From the NCBI GenBank assembly GCA_037039925.1, contig JAXRKP010000855.1, positions 36,001 to 100,000 of the forward strand: DNA of 64,000 nt, read 5' to 3'. Both the position numbers and the translations under genes were made by a program. The notes under the pieces were generated by a model. That model saw nothing but the letters and a program-made list of their open reading frames with translations, was not told the origin of the DNA and ran no database searches. Source of the DNA: Doris montereyensis. Taxonomy: Eukaryota; Mollusca; Gastropoda; Nudibranchia; Dorididae. This document shows positions 35,401-44,900 of the stretch, piece after piece. How positions within the stretch are numbered: the first letter of the stretch is position 1; every line of letters starts with the position of its first letter.

Positions 35401-38013
35401 AAAGCAAATTGTATATCGCATGTGAATGTCAGACCTAACACCATGCAATATTATGACAACTGTTTGTCCCACCGTCTAGTGTCTAGTGTCAAAGTGACCT
35501 ACTAGAGCCCCGTTTCGTTCTCCGAACAGCTCTGACACAAACTTTTATTTCGCAATGTAAGAGGCCTACACCTATGCCAGACAGGCAAATCAATATTCTG
35601 TCTATCTTATTAATCACTTACGGTGCTGAATGTTGTCAAACAACACTTTTATTTATTTATTCTTTATTAATTATTGATTTCAACCTTGGTTATTATCCAG
35701 TCACCTAATTGGAAATACAACACCAGGCTAACAAGGTGGGGGTGGGGGTTATTAAGTCGTGGGCACTCAATTAGGAAGGTGTGTGTGTGGAGGGGAGGGG
35801 GGGAGGGTAGTGTGCCGAATACAGAATTTTCTCTCACCAGACTTGAATAATTCGTGGAGGGCAGTAGTCAACAGCTCCATAGACCTCAATGACGAAGGAA
35901 AAGGAGCGATCCCATGTGTCAGATTCGGCCAAAGCTTGGATGCCTAGAGCTGAAGCTGCCTCAATGACTTCTTCATTTCTGACACACAAACAAATATATA
36001 ATACACACATAAGACACAAAGTTTTCAGTTTTAATTGCAAAATATGCAGCATCAACCCTGTGTGGTGATCTCAGGACAAATAAAGAGGAAATGGTAAGAT
36101 GAAGGACACGTGAAAGAGTGAAATGAGAGAAGAAGGTTAAGGCTAGTTCGTTTCATTGAAATTTACCTCGCCAACCATTTGCAGTGATCTCAGGATGAAT
36201 TGAGGGGCAGGGCGCCTCCTGAAGTGATTTTTTGGCTTTTGAGTTAAGGTTTTTGCTTTTAGTATGCACAATGAGTAACTGTCAAAATACAGTCATCCTA
36301 TATCATTGAAAAGTTTGTAGTGTCCTTGGTTGCCATAGAAACGGCCGCCATCTTGGATTTTGACCTAATTTTCAAAATCTATCTCCTCCCTTAGTTGTGA
36401 ATAAAATCACTCAAAATTTGTGCAGATCGTCTTTTCCATTTCATATTTTTTTTAAATTTCTCCAAAAGTTTACAATATATAAAAAAATCCTGACGCGAGT
36501 CTATTAACATTGACAAGAAGAACCTGTGTGCCAAATATAATACAAATCGTTCTGTAAGTGGCGGAGGAGACAAAAGTCTAGTGTGAAAAAACCACATCTT
36601 CTCAGTCAGTGTTAGGATAATTTACGTACAAATTTTGATTGTTTTTTCCTACATCGCCTACAAAATATTTTGTAAAAAAAATAATTATACATCATATAGA
36701 CTTTTTCTACCATGAACTTGTAGATAAATGATCGTTCTACCCGAAGAACAGAAAATCAACCTTTTGGTTCCAAACTCGCCAGTCCAGGTGCCGTGAGGAA
36801 ATAGTACGATGAAAGATAAGTTAAGAGTGAAATGAAAGAAGTAGCACCTACCAGTAGCAATCAACAACCGCTAACAGAAGTAAAAGATAAAGATGGATTT
36901 ATAGTCTGTATCCCTGCTCAAGTGCATTGTTTATCCGTTTATCCCTCAGTAGACCATTTCATTCAAAGTACTTCTCAACTCCCCGGGAGCATACAGTACA
37001 CAACGTCGCAAGCCTATTAGGCTTTTCGTACTTACACTCTGACAAGATTTTCTCTACCTATAGCTGGGTACTCAATCACACCTGAGTCAAGTGAGGAAAG
37101 TAGAGTGAAGTACCTTTCCTGAGAGTACAACAGTGTGAAAAAATCCCACCTGTGCCAGCCGTGATGCTAGAACCAGTGTCGTCGTGACTATCAGCACACA
37201 ACACTACTGTTCAGCTACAACACTTCTATGATTTCTAAGATGAAGTTGAAGGGCCTATCAGGAGCTGATTGTGGGATTATTACTGCTTTTGTTTTGTTTG
37301 TTTCTGTGAAGTAAAACCCTGTCCAACATGGCAGTAATCTCAGGGGACTATATTACTATTACTGCACACCAATAAGATAACAAACATAATATAATATAAA
37401 AAAGATGACCATATGAGGATATGTGTTTGATCTCCAGACCCCCTGACTTGGATGGCCGGTAATTACAGATTAAAATAAAGTTCTTTCAAAGCCACTACAG
37501 CCCATAGAGCTGGAACATATCCTGGGTTATAATACATGAAGTGGAACAGGTGATAATCATCACCTGGCCAGGACGCTAGTCTGATACAGGTTTTACTCCC
37601 AGGCTAGTGCTTGTACCCATCTGCATCTGAGTAGAGAGGAGAAAATGTGTGTTAAGTGTCTTTCCCAAGGAACACAGCGTCGGGACTAGCTTTGCCAGGA
37701 TTCAAACCCGGGATGCCATTATCCCAAGTCAAGTAGCCTAAGCCATGGAAATTACAGATACATAAAACATTGACAACACTGTTGTTATCTACCAGTATTA
37801 TCAAATTGAGTAACACACATGCTTTTATTATCATTTTCATTATCATCAGTAATGTCACACTAACATTACAAACCTTTCTTGCTCTGGCTCATTCTTAGCC
37901 ACTGCAATAATTTCCTTGCACAAATCAAAACATTTGTTAAAGTCCCTCATTAAAAACAGGTCCACGGAATGAGCGAGGTCCTGATTGAGGTGCGAACATT
38001 GTGACAGACTCAT
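24131..38013 (-). CDS. PEX26: PEX26, peroxisome assembly protein 26 (gene span, 7 coding exons)
   Basis: Exons in transcript order are 38013-37874, 35978-35838, 31539-31437, 29121-28990, 26172-25969, 24766-24629 and 24213-24131. All junction phases agree (2, 2, 0, 0, 1, 1), provided one missing base in exon 5 is allowed. The model is then 313 residues; human PEX26 is 305. Matching landmarks are G-I-Q-A-L-A-E, P-P-R-I-I-Q-V-C-L-L-L, H-M-Q-E and W-L-R-N-P-N-N in the helical, cytosolic PEX6-binding part, a hydrophobic membrane segment (about 268-283), and a short basic tail starting D-P. PEX26 is a tail-anchored peroxisomal protein that recruits the PEX1/PEX6 AAA ATPases that recycle PEX5. As written, a frameshift at 26007-26009 gives an early stop (25993-25995) before the membrane anchor. 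Confidence 0.85.
24370..24590 (+). repeat. SINE family A, 5'-truncated copy
   Basis: Shares with 47410-47600 and the reverse of 53370-53540 the blocks CCTGGTCCAGGTAGGTGGA, CACCTAGTCCCATCGGAGAT, TCACAACACT, GGCTATTTACAGGGCAGT and GGATCACCTT. The tRNA-like head is missing. The copy lies in the last PEX26 intron, within about 40 bp of the exon 6 donor. Confidence 0.75.
24629..24766 (-). CDS. PEX26: PEX26 exon 6 (transmembrane anchor)
   Basis: The acceptor CTTCTGTTCACAG ends at 24767 and the donor is AACAG|GTGAAT at 24629/24628; phase is 1 on both sides. It encodes an amphipathic stretch (V-F-D-S-M-C-N-F-L-K-D-R-I-K-L-F), then a hydrophobic helix, I-Q-L-V-L-M-A-V-L-A-V-L-A-L-V. This matches the single C-terminal membrane anchor of PEX26. 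In human PEX26 a splice form that skips the anchor exon is known. Confidence 0.82.
25640..25893. repeat. Minisatellite, 41-bp unit, six copies
   Basis: ACAGTTATGTATGCATAATA plus TTTAAAGAAAGGTTACACATT is repeated six times, one copy slightly shorter. It lies in PEX26 intron 5, just beyond the exon 5 donor. Confidence 0.95.
25969..26172 (-). CDS. PEX26: PEX26 exon 5 (acidic linker) with a one-base frameshift
   Basis: The acceptor ATTATAAAG ends at 26173 and the donor CCAG|GTACTT is at 25969/25968. The exon enters in phase 0 and reads I-D-S-S-K-K-F-D-F-Q, then an S-H-R-V-S-L stretch and an acidic run of Asp, Ala and Glu. In that frame a stop comes at 25993-25995. If one A is missing from the AAA at 26007-26009, the exon continues N-S-D-A-V-I-K-N-I-V-Y-S-P and leaves in phase 1, exactly what exon 6 needs. 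Either the base is a sequence error or the literal form encodes a 231-residue protein without anchor. Confidence 0.72.
26573..28140. mobile_element. Tc1/mariner-superfamily (pogo-like) element, non-autonomous
   Basis: Terminal inverted repeats read CAGTGGATGCAGCATAAGTC on the left and CAGTGGATGCTGCATAAGTC on the right (19 of 20 identical), each flanked by TA (26571-26572 and 28141-28142), the expected target duplication. Sub-terminal copies of the motif CGACTTA occur on both sides. No transposase is seen in the 1.57 kb; a (CT)n tract lies at 27552-27588. The pogo label is based on the CAGT start and TA duplication. Confidence 0.75.
28336..28386. repeat. ATT microsatellite
   Basis: About 16 tandem ATT triplets in PEX26 intron 4. 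Confidence 0.95.
28504..28660. repeat. Minisatellite, 48-bp unit, about three copies
   Basis: ATTGATCCATAAATAGACGT plus CTTCCTTTGTACAAAGACAA is repeated three times with few changes. The unit is a multiple of three, so antisense frames stay open without being genes. Confidence 0.92.
28748..28885 (-). repeat. Short dispersed repeat family M, near-full copy
   Basis: On the minus strand: GCGGGCGGTTGGCGGGTACT, GGTAGGTCCTACTTCTTTCC, CATCTTGCTGTTTCCTCTTA, CCCTGAGATCACCGCAATGG and GGACGGGGTAGGTTTCG. This copy best defines the family start. It lies 105 bp from PEX26 exon 4. Confidence 0.88.
28990..29121 (-). CDS. PEX26: PEX26 exon 4
   Basis: The acceptor TTAATTTTCAG ends at 29122 and the donor is CTCAG|GTATAA at 28990/28989; phase 0 at both ends, 44 codons. 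It reads V-I-R-I-Y-A-Q-H-V-L-C-P and ends S-L-L-E-Q-V-M-S-Q. The H-V-L-C-P segment aligns with H-V-Q-R-V-L-L-P of human PEX26 by eye. Confidence 0.85.
29430..29464. repeat. CA microsatellite
   Basis: An uninterrupted CA dinucleotide tract of about 17 repeats in PEX26 intron 3. Confidence 0.95.
29655..29935 (+). repeat. Dispersed repeat, copy 2 (first copy at 7970)
   Basis: Shares with 7970-8402 GCCGGCCCT near the start, TTCCTTATTCTTTCAACT, TAGGTCTTTTATC and the GGTAACACCACAAGCTCTAC end. It is shorter than copy 1, by a deletion in the middle. Confidence 0.65.
30425..31105. repeat. Minisatellite, about 65-bp unit, about ten copies
   Basis: The unit contains GGCCCGTCATAACTTTTGTC, TTGACCAGGCTAGGGTTGAA and GATAGTGATGATTCATTGAG. 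Copies in the second half carry TTCGTCCTGAC instead of TTTGTCTTGAC, so at least two subtypes expanded in blocks. It lies in PEX26 intron 3. Confidence 0.92.
31437..31539 (-). CDS. PEX26: PEX26 exon 3
   Basis: The acceptor TGTCATTTCAG ends at 31540 and the donor is CACAG|GTTTGT at 31437/31436. It completes a Cys codon split with exon 2 (TG|C) to give V-C-L-L-L-H-A-H-M-Q-E and continues to W-L-R-N-P-N-N. Human PEX26 has C-I-L-L-Y-S-K-M-Q-E and W-L-Q-D-P-A-N-Q-N at the same places. This is the most diagnostic exon. Confidence 0.88.
31905..32635. repeat. Minisatellite, 32-bp unit, about 22 copies
   Basis: GACTAGATCTCTTCAAGCAA plus GCACAGCTAGAT is repeated, with a variable position just before GACTAG (GAT, GCC, GCT, GAC). 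Each unit carries CTAGATCT. It lies in PEX26 intron 2. Confidence 0.96.
33432..35028. repeat. Large minisatellite, 36-bp unit, about 44 copies
   Basis: The unit is GTTCCATGTAAGCTGTCACT plus GTGCACAAGGCAGAGG, with a CACACTGCAGAG subtype. Because 36 is a multiple of three and the unit has few stops, long ORFs (up to 336 codons) appear on both strands; they are by-products. Rare variants recur with a fixed offset of 458 bp (GAGCGTTCC at 33781 and 34239; TGTATGCT at 33863 and 34321), showing a block duplication. It lies in PEX26 intron 2. Confidence 0.97.
35178..35372. repeat. Minisatellite, 48-bp unit, about four copies
   Basis: CCTACAACCCTTGCATCACT plus CAATGATGATACAATGTAGTT and GGCGAAA. The last copy diverges (GTTTGTGAACC). 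It is in PEX26 intron 2, next to exon 2. Confidence 0.94.
35838..35978 (-). CDS. PEX26: PEX26 exon 2
   Basis: The acceptor TTTGTGTGTCAG ends at 35979 and the donor is GTCTG|GTGAGA at 35838/35837. It completes Arg with exon 1, then reads N-E-E-V-I-E-A-A-S-A-L-G-I-Q-A-L-A-E-S-D and later Y-C-P-P-R-I-I-Q-V. Human PEX26 has V-G-I-Q-A-L-A-E-M-D-R-W and a P-P-K-V-L-E-L stretch. Strong match. Confidence 0.88.
36770..37220. repeat. Compound dispersed repeats (family M plus family D)
   Basis: 36770-36875 is a partial family M copy on the minus strand. 36885-37220 is family D: GGATTTATAGTCTGTATCCC, ACCATTTCATTCAAAGTACT, ACACTCTGACAAGATTTTCT, then CACACCTGAGTCAAGTGAGG and AGCTACAACAC. Family D recurs at 53880-54530, and its 3' part at 23815-24010. 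It lies in PEX26 intron 1. Confidence 0.75.
37460..37765 (-). repeat. tRNA-derived SINE family B, copy
   Basis: On the minus strand the head reads GGCTTAGGCTACTTGACTTG and CCCGGGTTTGAATCCTGGC, resembling tRNA box A and box B (GGTTTGAATCC). The body shares TGGGAGTAAAACCTG, CACCTGTTCC and the GGGCTGTAG-like end with the copies at 45055 and 58610. It lies in PEX26 intron 1. Confidence 0.72.
37874..38013 (-). CDS. PEX26: PEX26 exon 1 (start codon)
   Basis: ATG is at 38013-38011, with a TGA in the same frame a short way upstream, so this is the first in-frame Met. The donor is GAAAG|GTTTGT at 37874/37873, phase 2. It reads M-S-L-S-Q-C-S-H-L-N-Q and A-H-S-V-D-L-F-L-M-R-D-F-N-K-C. Upstream, CTATTCTTTCAG (about 38073) may be the acceptor of an exon that starts in 5' untranslated sequence. 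Confidence 0.8.
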
Positions 38014-38611
38014 CGCCGGACTGACTGGAAGGGTGGAAAGGAGCTGCTCACCTCACATATAAAGATTTTATCTGAAAGAATAGATTAAATGGGATTAGAA
38101 AGGAAAAACCATTTAAAGACAAAAATGTATCCGACTAGTTCCAAAAGTAAGTCAAAGCTAAATTTCTATTGGAAACACATGTTACCTTTTTTTTAAAAAG
38201 ATTAAAGACAAGCAGTGAGGCAAGGGCATGTCGAAAGTGAAGGAAATAACATTGAATAATATTAAAGTCAGATAGAAACAAAGATGAGACAAATACAAGG
38301 AATAGACAGAAAAGATAAAGATGTAGTGCTCGGTTGGTAGCACACTTTCTTTTCATGGCAAGGTGATGGCTTTATTCTTATGGGCTTTTAATTTTTATTC
38401 AATGTCATCTTTTTCACTGGAAATTTTTTTTAGTGCTGTCCGTCCGAGCACCAAAAGATGTCATGTTTGACATTCCAATTTCTTACGAGAAAGGCATATA
38501 TAAAGACTATCATCAGGCTTACGTTTAATGCAACAGGAGTCACCCATGTTGTCCAAGTGAGCAAATAAATAATTTGAAATAGGGTAAATTTTCTGGCCCA
38601 AGGAAAAAAAA

Positions 38612-38690
38612 CCAAAAGGCCTGAAGTGGGGCTTGAACTCAGTTACTGTGGATCACAATGCCTTTTAACCACTCGGTAATCTCGTCCCCT
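38612..38690 (-). repeat. tRNA-like sequence, probably a SINE head
   Basis: The minus strand reads GGGGACGAGATTACCGAGTG, GTTAAAAGGC and further on GAGTTCAAGCCCC. These resemble box A (TACCGAGTGGTTAA) and box B (GTTCAAGCCC) of a long-variable-arm tRNA. I do not see a clean acceptor stem or anticodon loop, so a functional tRNA is unlikely. Confidence 0.4.
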
Positions 38691-39894
38691 ATCTTTTTAT
38701 CTTAAAAGTCACTTTGAAAAGTTTAACTCATCATTGCAGGCAAAGAGGGAAAGAACTGTGTCTCCGTTTAGTACCCATTAATTATAGTAATTTTTTTTTC
38801 TTCATGTTGTTTTTGGGCAAAGAGGTTTTCAAAAGGCCGTCTGCTCTAGGTCTTCCTTTCGTTTTCTGAAGAACTGGAAGCAACGTTTATTATCACCTTT
38901 TCTGCTCAGGCTATAGAAACAAAGATAAGCTCCGGCTGTAGGGGACGTAGGGGATTAAAGGAAATTTAACTTTCAACTTCAAGTGCAGACAGTCAGTAAA
39001 ATCATGGCTTCGTCTATTTTCACTAAATGGTTCATCATAGACAGAGGAGCACATTTGTTCGAACAGACTTGAGTACATGACTTTGTAGAGCAGGTCATGT
39101 GTGAGCCTTGTGTAGTTTAATTCACGTTGTCATTGAGATGCAGATATACTGGTGAAGAATTTTTTTAAATCTGTCGCTAAAGTTATTCCACTATGGCTGA
39201 AAAGCAAAATAAGGGGCCCACAGACCAATACATGCTCATCTCTCAAAGCTGCATCAGTCCAAACATAGTATTGATATAGATATATTTGTGTACATCGTCT
39301 TCTGTCACAGGTTTCATTCAGTAGACGTTGTATTGCCTTTTCCTGTTAGCATTCCTCAGAATAAGTCTACAAGTTTGTTTGGTGCATCATGTTGGGCAAG
39401 AAAGTTTCAAGCACAAACACATTAAACAAATCAAGGGGCTAAGCAGTGATTAGAAGATTGATTGTTGTGTAAAATGAACCAGTTACTTTTGTAGATATGG
39501 CTCAAATAAAGAATCAGACAAATAACTCGGCCATCCAGTCACAGCAGTTCCAGTTTTGTCTGGTGCATGTCACTATTTTCTTCTTCCTTATCCTCATCAT
39601 CACTCAAATTGATCAGTCAAAACTTCCTCGACATCCGGGCCTTCATCATTTTCATCACCATTTAGGCTTCTATCAGTATCAGGCCCTACATCACCGTTAG
39701 TCATCTTATCTCTCCATTTGCTAGATGAAATAGACAGAGGAGTGAAAGTGAAAGAGCGAGAGGAAAGAAGTAGGATACGTCGGTAGCCATAAAAGTTATA
39801 CATACTTCACAATGAACAGTGCGACACTTGAGTCAGCATGAGTGGTCAGTGACAGAGTGACAAATTGGAATCAATCATGTCCAGAAATCTCGAA

Positions 39895-39945
39895 CTAGAT
39901 CTAGATCTAGATCTAGATCTTTATCTCGAGATCTCTCTAGATCTC
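39895..39945. repeat. AGATCT hexamer repeat
   Basis: CTAGATCTAGATCTAGATCT followed by looser copies. It is the densest point of a TAGATCTA motif scattered across the whole window. Confidence 0.9.
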
Positions 39946-40239
39946 TAGATTAAAATCATGGCCTTAACTTTGTTTCTTCAGCTTACTTAATTACCAAAAC
40001 CTCTAGAAATATTGTATTGAAAGCACCATAAATAATTAGCAACTTTATAGAAAGCAGTAACACAAAAACACCTGAATATGTGGATCATACGATGGAAGTA
40101 GGCGTCAGGCAGTGAGAGGCAGGCAAGTTTCACTTTCTTCATTCAATGGTCAATGGGTCCTCTGTCCTCAAGTAAAGGGCAAAGGTCATATCATGACGGT
40201 GAACGATTATTTCCGGGTCAAAGGTTGCAATCCTCAAAA

Positions 40240-40428
40240 GAACTATGTGACGTCAAGTTCATAGGAGGAGAACCAATCAGCAATCGACAGCTGTTGTTGT
40301 GGCCTATGATAAGGCTACGAAACGAAACTACGACTTTCCACGTTTGTGTTATAATAGGAGGAACAAAACGAGAAGGAGTGACTGACTTTCACGATACGAT
40401 TCACTTCATTCTGATTGACGCCCTGAAG
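40240..40428 (+). promoter_or_regulatory. Candidate MANF promoter and untranslated first exon
   Basis: A full palindromic CRE, TGACGTCA, lies at 40248-40255 and a CCAAT box at 40273-40277. About 150 bp on, CTGAAG|GTAATT (40428/40429) could be a splice donor for an untranslated exon, joining the acceptor at 41843. ATF-type factors use CRE-like sites, and MANF is induced by ER stress in animals; the link here is inference. I do not see a canonical ERSE (CCAAT-N9-CCACG). Confidence 0.3.
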
Positions 40429-41264
40429 GTAATTAATTTCATGGATCTATTTTTCTCTAGTATAGTATGATAAAAGGGAAGAAATTTGTGCCAGTGTATG
40501 AACAACGAGTGGCAGACTTTTTCTTTCACTGTTACTCCACTCTTCACCCGGCTTGAAGTTCATGACTTTTCCAGAATTCAGCCGACCCGGTGTCTGTGTC
40601 CTACAATTAATTTCTGTAGAGAACATAGATCTAGAAATCTAGATCTAGATGGAATCTTAGTAAGCTGCGTGCATTCAACTCTTCCAATATTGGCATCTCT
40701 CATGAACAAATTCCTTTATGAATAGATCTAGATTCTAGATCTATCTTTCTGGGTTTTTTTTAAAACTTTTGACTTGTCAACGGCTGGAATGGTTGGGAAA
40801 GGTGGGGTAAGTGGTGACATGAGTTGGCGGCTGGGTGTGGGAGGAAGTGTGTTTGTTGAAGTCCCACCCAAGCTTCCAAAGAATGGAGATCAAAGAGGGC
40901 AACTGTTCTCACTAGCTGTATCAACTGCCTCCCCCAACCTCGCTAGTCTCTGGTTCTCATGTGTCCAATGTCTGCGCTTCATGATGCTGTAGTGTAGGGT
41001 ATTAAATTTAAATTCCTCTCACCTGATTTTAGATTCGGTCACACCATCTTTACTACGGGGGGGGGGGGGGGGATACCCCCCACAGTGTGAATAAATCAAG
41101 ATGTATAGATATATTGTGAGTCACAACATGTTAATGTTTAGAAAAGCACAAAACTACAAAAGTGCACTTCTATTTAAATACTAAGGAGAGATTATTTCTA
41201 TGCAAATAATTTATGTTTGATAAGTTGACACTTTTCCTGTTGTTCTCTTGTATATACCAACTCA

Positions 41265-41395
41265 TTCATAATCAAACCATTTTCATGTGATTCTACTGAT
41301 TTACTCATTCATAATCAAACCATTTTCATGTGATTCTACTGATTCAATCATTCATAATCAAACCGTTTTCATGTGATTCTACTGATTCAATCATG
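41265..41395. repeat. 43-bp tandem repeat, three copies
   Basis: TCATTCATAATCAAACCATT plus TTCATGTGATTCTACTGATT is repeated three times, upstream of the MANF coding start. Confidence 0.95.
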
Positions 41396-41877
41396 TCAAT
41401 ATAATATGAGAGATATGCTGTAATGAAATGTCATGAACGAGAAGCAAAATATTGATATTACAATGTGCATGCATTGTAATAATGAACCCACTTTCAATAC
41501 TTTTATCTCCCCCTCTCCATCTCTTCCTTTTGTTAATTTTAATTTAATTTAATAATTAACAAAGCTTTCCTAAACTCTCGTTCAATGATCTGATACAACA
41601 TGTTAGGGTTGTGGAAGATACTTTACTTATATGCAGGTGGGCACAATTTATGAGGCTATGTAAAATGGCTGTGTCCATTAGGGGGCATTCAAGTGCGGAC
41701 ACAACGAGATAGCAATGTCAGTAAAACCACGTACTCCATTTTTGAAGATTTATCTTTAGTCTTTACGATAAAATTATTTCAAGTAAGTTTTGACTGTTTT
41801 AAACTTAAATTTATTGGTTCTTCCATTCTTTTTCATTACACAGGTCGATCTCTTCATTTCAAGCACTAAAATTTAGA

Positions 41878-41989
41878 ATGACAAGTAACGGTGGAGTGGG
41901 TCTTGCCCAAGTGGCAGGAACCATCGCAGTGTTATTATTCATCACCTTATCTGTGGAGGCTAAATCTAAGGATGAACGAGACTGTGAAG
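41878..41989 (+). CDS. MANF: MANF coding exon 1 (signal peptide)
   Basis: The acceptor TTACACAG ends at 41843, showing that an untranslated exon lies upstream. ATG is at 41878; the donor is GAAG|GTGCGT at 41989/41990, phase 1. It encodes a signal peptide with core [12 protein letters not shown] and the start of the mature chain, D-E-R-D-C-E. Confidence 0.9.
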
Positions 41990-44900
41990 GTGCGTGTATG
42001 TTTTTTTAGAATTAAATTTGATTTTTTACTGTCTCTGAACATGCATCATCATCACCCATGCCCTGTTACCCCTCATGTGCCATCAATAAGAATTCTCCAG
42101 CGATTCCTGTCATGTACCATCTTTTTAATCTCCCAAGTCATCCCCCACGTACAGTTCTCTCCGCCTTGTATTCCCTGGTCTCTCCCTTTTGTCTGTGCCC
42201 CTGCAGATCCTTGATCCTTTATTAAATATTATGACACGTTGAATGAAGTAGGTCACATACAATTGGACATCATTGGTAAGACAGGAATGACTATGATTTG
42301 AATCCACAGGCCGACTCTATATGTTTTACGGGAAAATAAGGTTGTTATGGGTGTAACTAGAGTACCCTCATGCAACATTCCCTCCCCTGTGTGAATTTTG
42401 ACTTATTTTGAGTGTTTCGACTGAGTCACTATGACGTCCAAGTCAGAGTGAAACTTCAACAATTTCCCTGGCATCAATGCAGACAAGGCATACATACAAC
42501 TCCAATATATATATATTAATTGTAGAATTTCATGTTTCAGGTCATCATCTCTGGTAGGGTAAGTTTCAATGCTATTGGTTGCCGAGTATATGACTGGTAG
42601 ATCCTACTTATATCCTTTTATTATTTCATATCTTTCGTCTTGATTCAATCTGAGATCATCGCATGGGGTGGATGGTTTCAATTGCAATGAGACTAAGTTT
42701 ACAATAGTTTTGGAGTCCAAACTTGAATTGTAGTTGTGACCATATTTTTTATCTGCATTCACGTATCTTGTTTTGCTCATTCTCCACAGTTTGCATTAGT
42801 TTTTTGAAGAAATTTAAAGCCACTCTCAGCGATGGTGAGATTAGCGATATGAATCATCTTGACAAAGCTGTGAGGAAATTTTGCAAGGCATTTCCAAAAG
42901 GCGGGAAGGAAAATCGATTTGTAAGTAGTAGTAAAATTTGCATATCTACAATGTACCGAAGAAGCCTCAGTTTCACAGTTTTGTAAAATATGTAAAATAA
43001 TTGGCTGTAATCATAGGACACCAGGCGCTTATATTTTTGTTTATCAACGTCTACCATCATTAATAGTGGAATGGTCTTGTCACAAGGGATGGGGAAATGC
43101 AAATATCTTCATGTAAATTCCTTCACCGGGCAGTGAACAGGTAAGGTAAGCACCTGTATGGGGAGTAGATGATGCCGCCCTCCATGAGTCTCCTGCTGCC
43201 TTGCATGCTGGTCTTGAAGGACCAAAGACTAAGGGGGTTAACTCTGACAACATAACAAGGCTTCAAGGCCCTTGTTTATCCAAAACCAAGCTGATTTAGA
43301 GAATCAAATGCAATATAACCGGCTTGACCTTTCCAACGACGAACATGGAAACGAACATGGACTGTGATTTTTGGAACATGGAATGTTTGGGCAATAAAAG
43401 CAAAAATAGTTTTAAAATTAGTTGAAGAAATGGAAAATTCAAAGTAGACATTTTGGCCATTACAGAAGCAAAGAAAAAAAGGACAATGAATAGAAAATGT
43501 ACGACCAAATCATATTTTAATCTTCTCAGGAGTAGATGTCAAAGATAGAGCTAGAGCAGGAGAAGGCCTCCTAATGCATAAATGGCATGAAAAGCTACTA
43601 GAAAGTTGGTAATTTATAAGCACACGGCTATTAGAGGTAAGTATTAAATCAAAAGGAAGAGACATTAAATTATTAATAGTTTATGGACCAAACAAAGACA
43701 CCACTTTAAGAAGAAAAAGACATCTTCGAAAACGATTTACAAATAGCTGCAGAGAATCTTAAACACAAACAGGAACTAATGGTTTTAGGAGATTTAAACG
43801 CTAGAGTAGGCAACAATATAGATACGTCAGGAGGAGTAATATGTAAAGGAGAGACAATAACTTTTCCAAATGGAGAGAGACTGCTGGGAAGCTCGTAGCT
43901 TTGACACGCTTTTCGATGATGATGAGAGAGACTAATAATTTTTGCCTAAACAATAATATGAAAATAGCAAACGTCTTTTTCCTCATAAAGATATCCACGA
44001 ATATACAAGAGTAAATTTAGACAGGTGTGAAAAGCCAATGATAGACTACATAATAGTTAGCAGTTCCCTTTTTTACAGTACATTGGATGCAAGAGTAAAC
44101 AAAGAAACAGAAATATTTAGTGATCATCACTTAGTGATTGCCAAAATGAGATTACTGACTGAAGAAAACAAACAGAAAAGGAAAAAAGAAGAAAGCTACT
44201 AAACTCAAAATAGAGGAACTAAATAAAGCCATAGTAAAACAGATATACCAATCTAGGTAAAAAGATGTATCAGTGAAAGGCAGGTGGGGTAGTAGGAGTA
44301 ATGGTAGTTGTAGTAGTGGTAGTTGTAGTAGTGGTAGTTGTAGTAGTGGTAGTATTAGAGTAGTAGTCAAAAGAAAGCAGTAGTAAATGTGCAAATGATA
44401 CCATTTGAATACTTTCTTAAACAAGATGAAAGAAGCCACTTTTAGACTATTGTTTGCATGAACTTAAGATCTGGAAAATGACGGTCACTTTGTAATTCTC
44501 TTCATTTGTGGAATATAGTTAGGTGGGATTTTTGGTGTTTTGCCATTCAATGGCAGGTTTATTACTGAGTGTTTGCCAAACAATTTAATTTCAGTGCTAC
44601 TTCATTGGAGGCACCGAAGACGCAGCAACTGGAATTCTTGGGAAATGACGCGGCCCTTGAGCTATCATATGCCAGAAGAGAAGATTTGTCAAAAGTTGAA
44701 AACCAAAGACTCTCAGATTTGTGAATTGAGATTTGGTGAGTTGCTCGTGGTGTGCAAGGATGCTGAGTTTTATCTTTTATCATCTCATGAAATATCATTC
44801 TTTTGTTGTATTTTTTACGGTGATAAAATCGTGATTCTCATTTAGACAAAAATCTGAAGCTTAAACAGATTTTATCCACCGCTGATATGATCTCGGGTTC

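Larger units (their letters stand above)
38091..40230. other. PEX26-MANF intergenic stretch, no gene recognised
   Basis: AT-rich sequence between the divergent genes. It contains the tRNA-like segment at 38612, a partial family M copy (about 39715-39790, minus) and a run of AGATCT at 39895-39945. Short ORFs lack any recognisable domain. Confidence 0.45.

Noticed and set aside
38612..38690. Functional tRNA gene on the minus strand
   Set aside because: Box A and box B-like words are present, but I could not form an acceptor stem or a clear anticodon loop; a SINE head is more likely.
40153..40470. 105-codon ATG-initiated ORF upstream of MANF
   Set aside because: No family resemblance; it spans promoter-like sequence and a probable splice donor.
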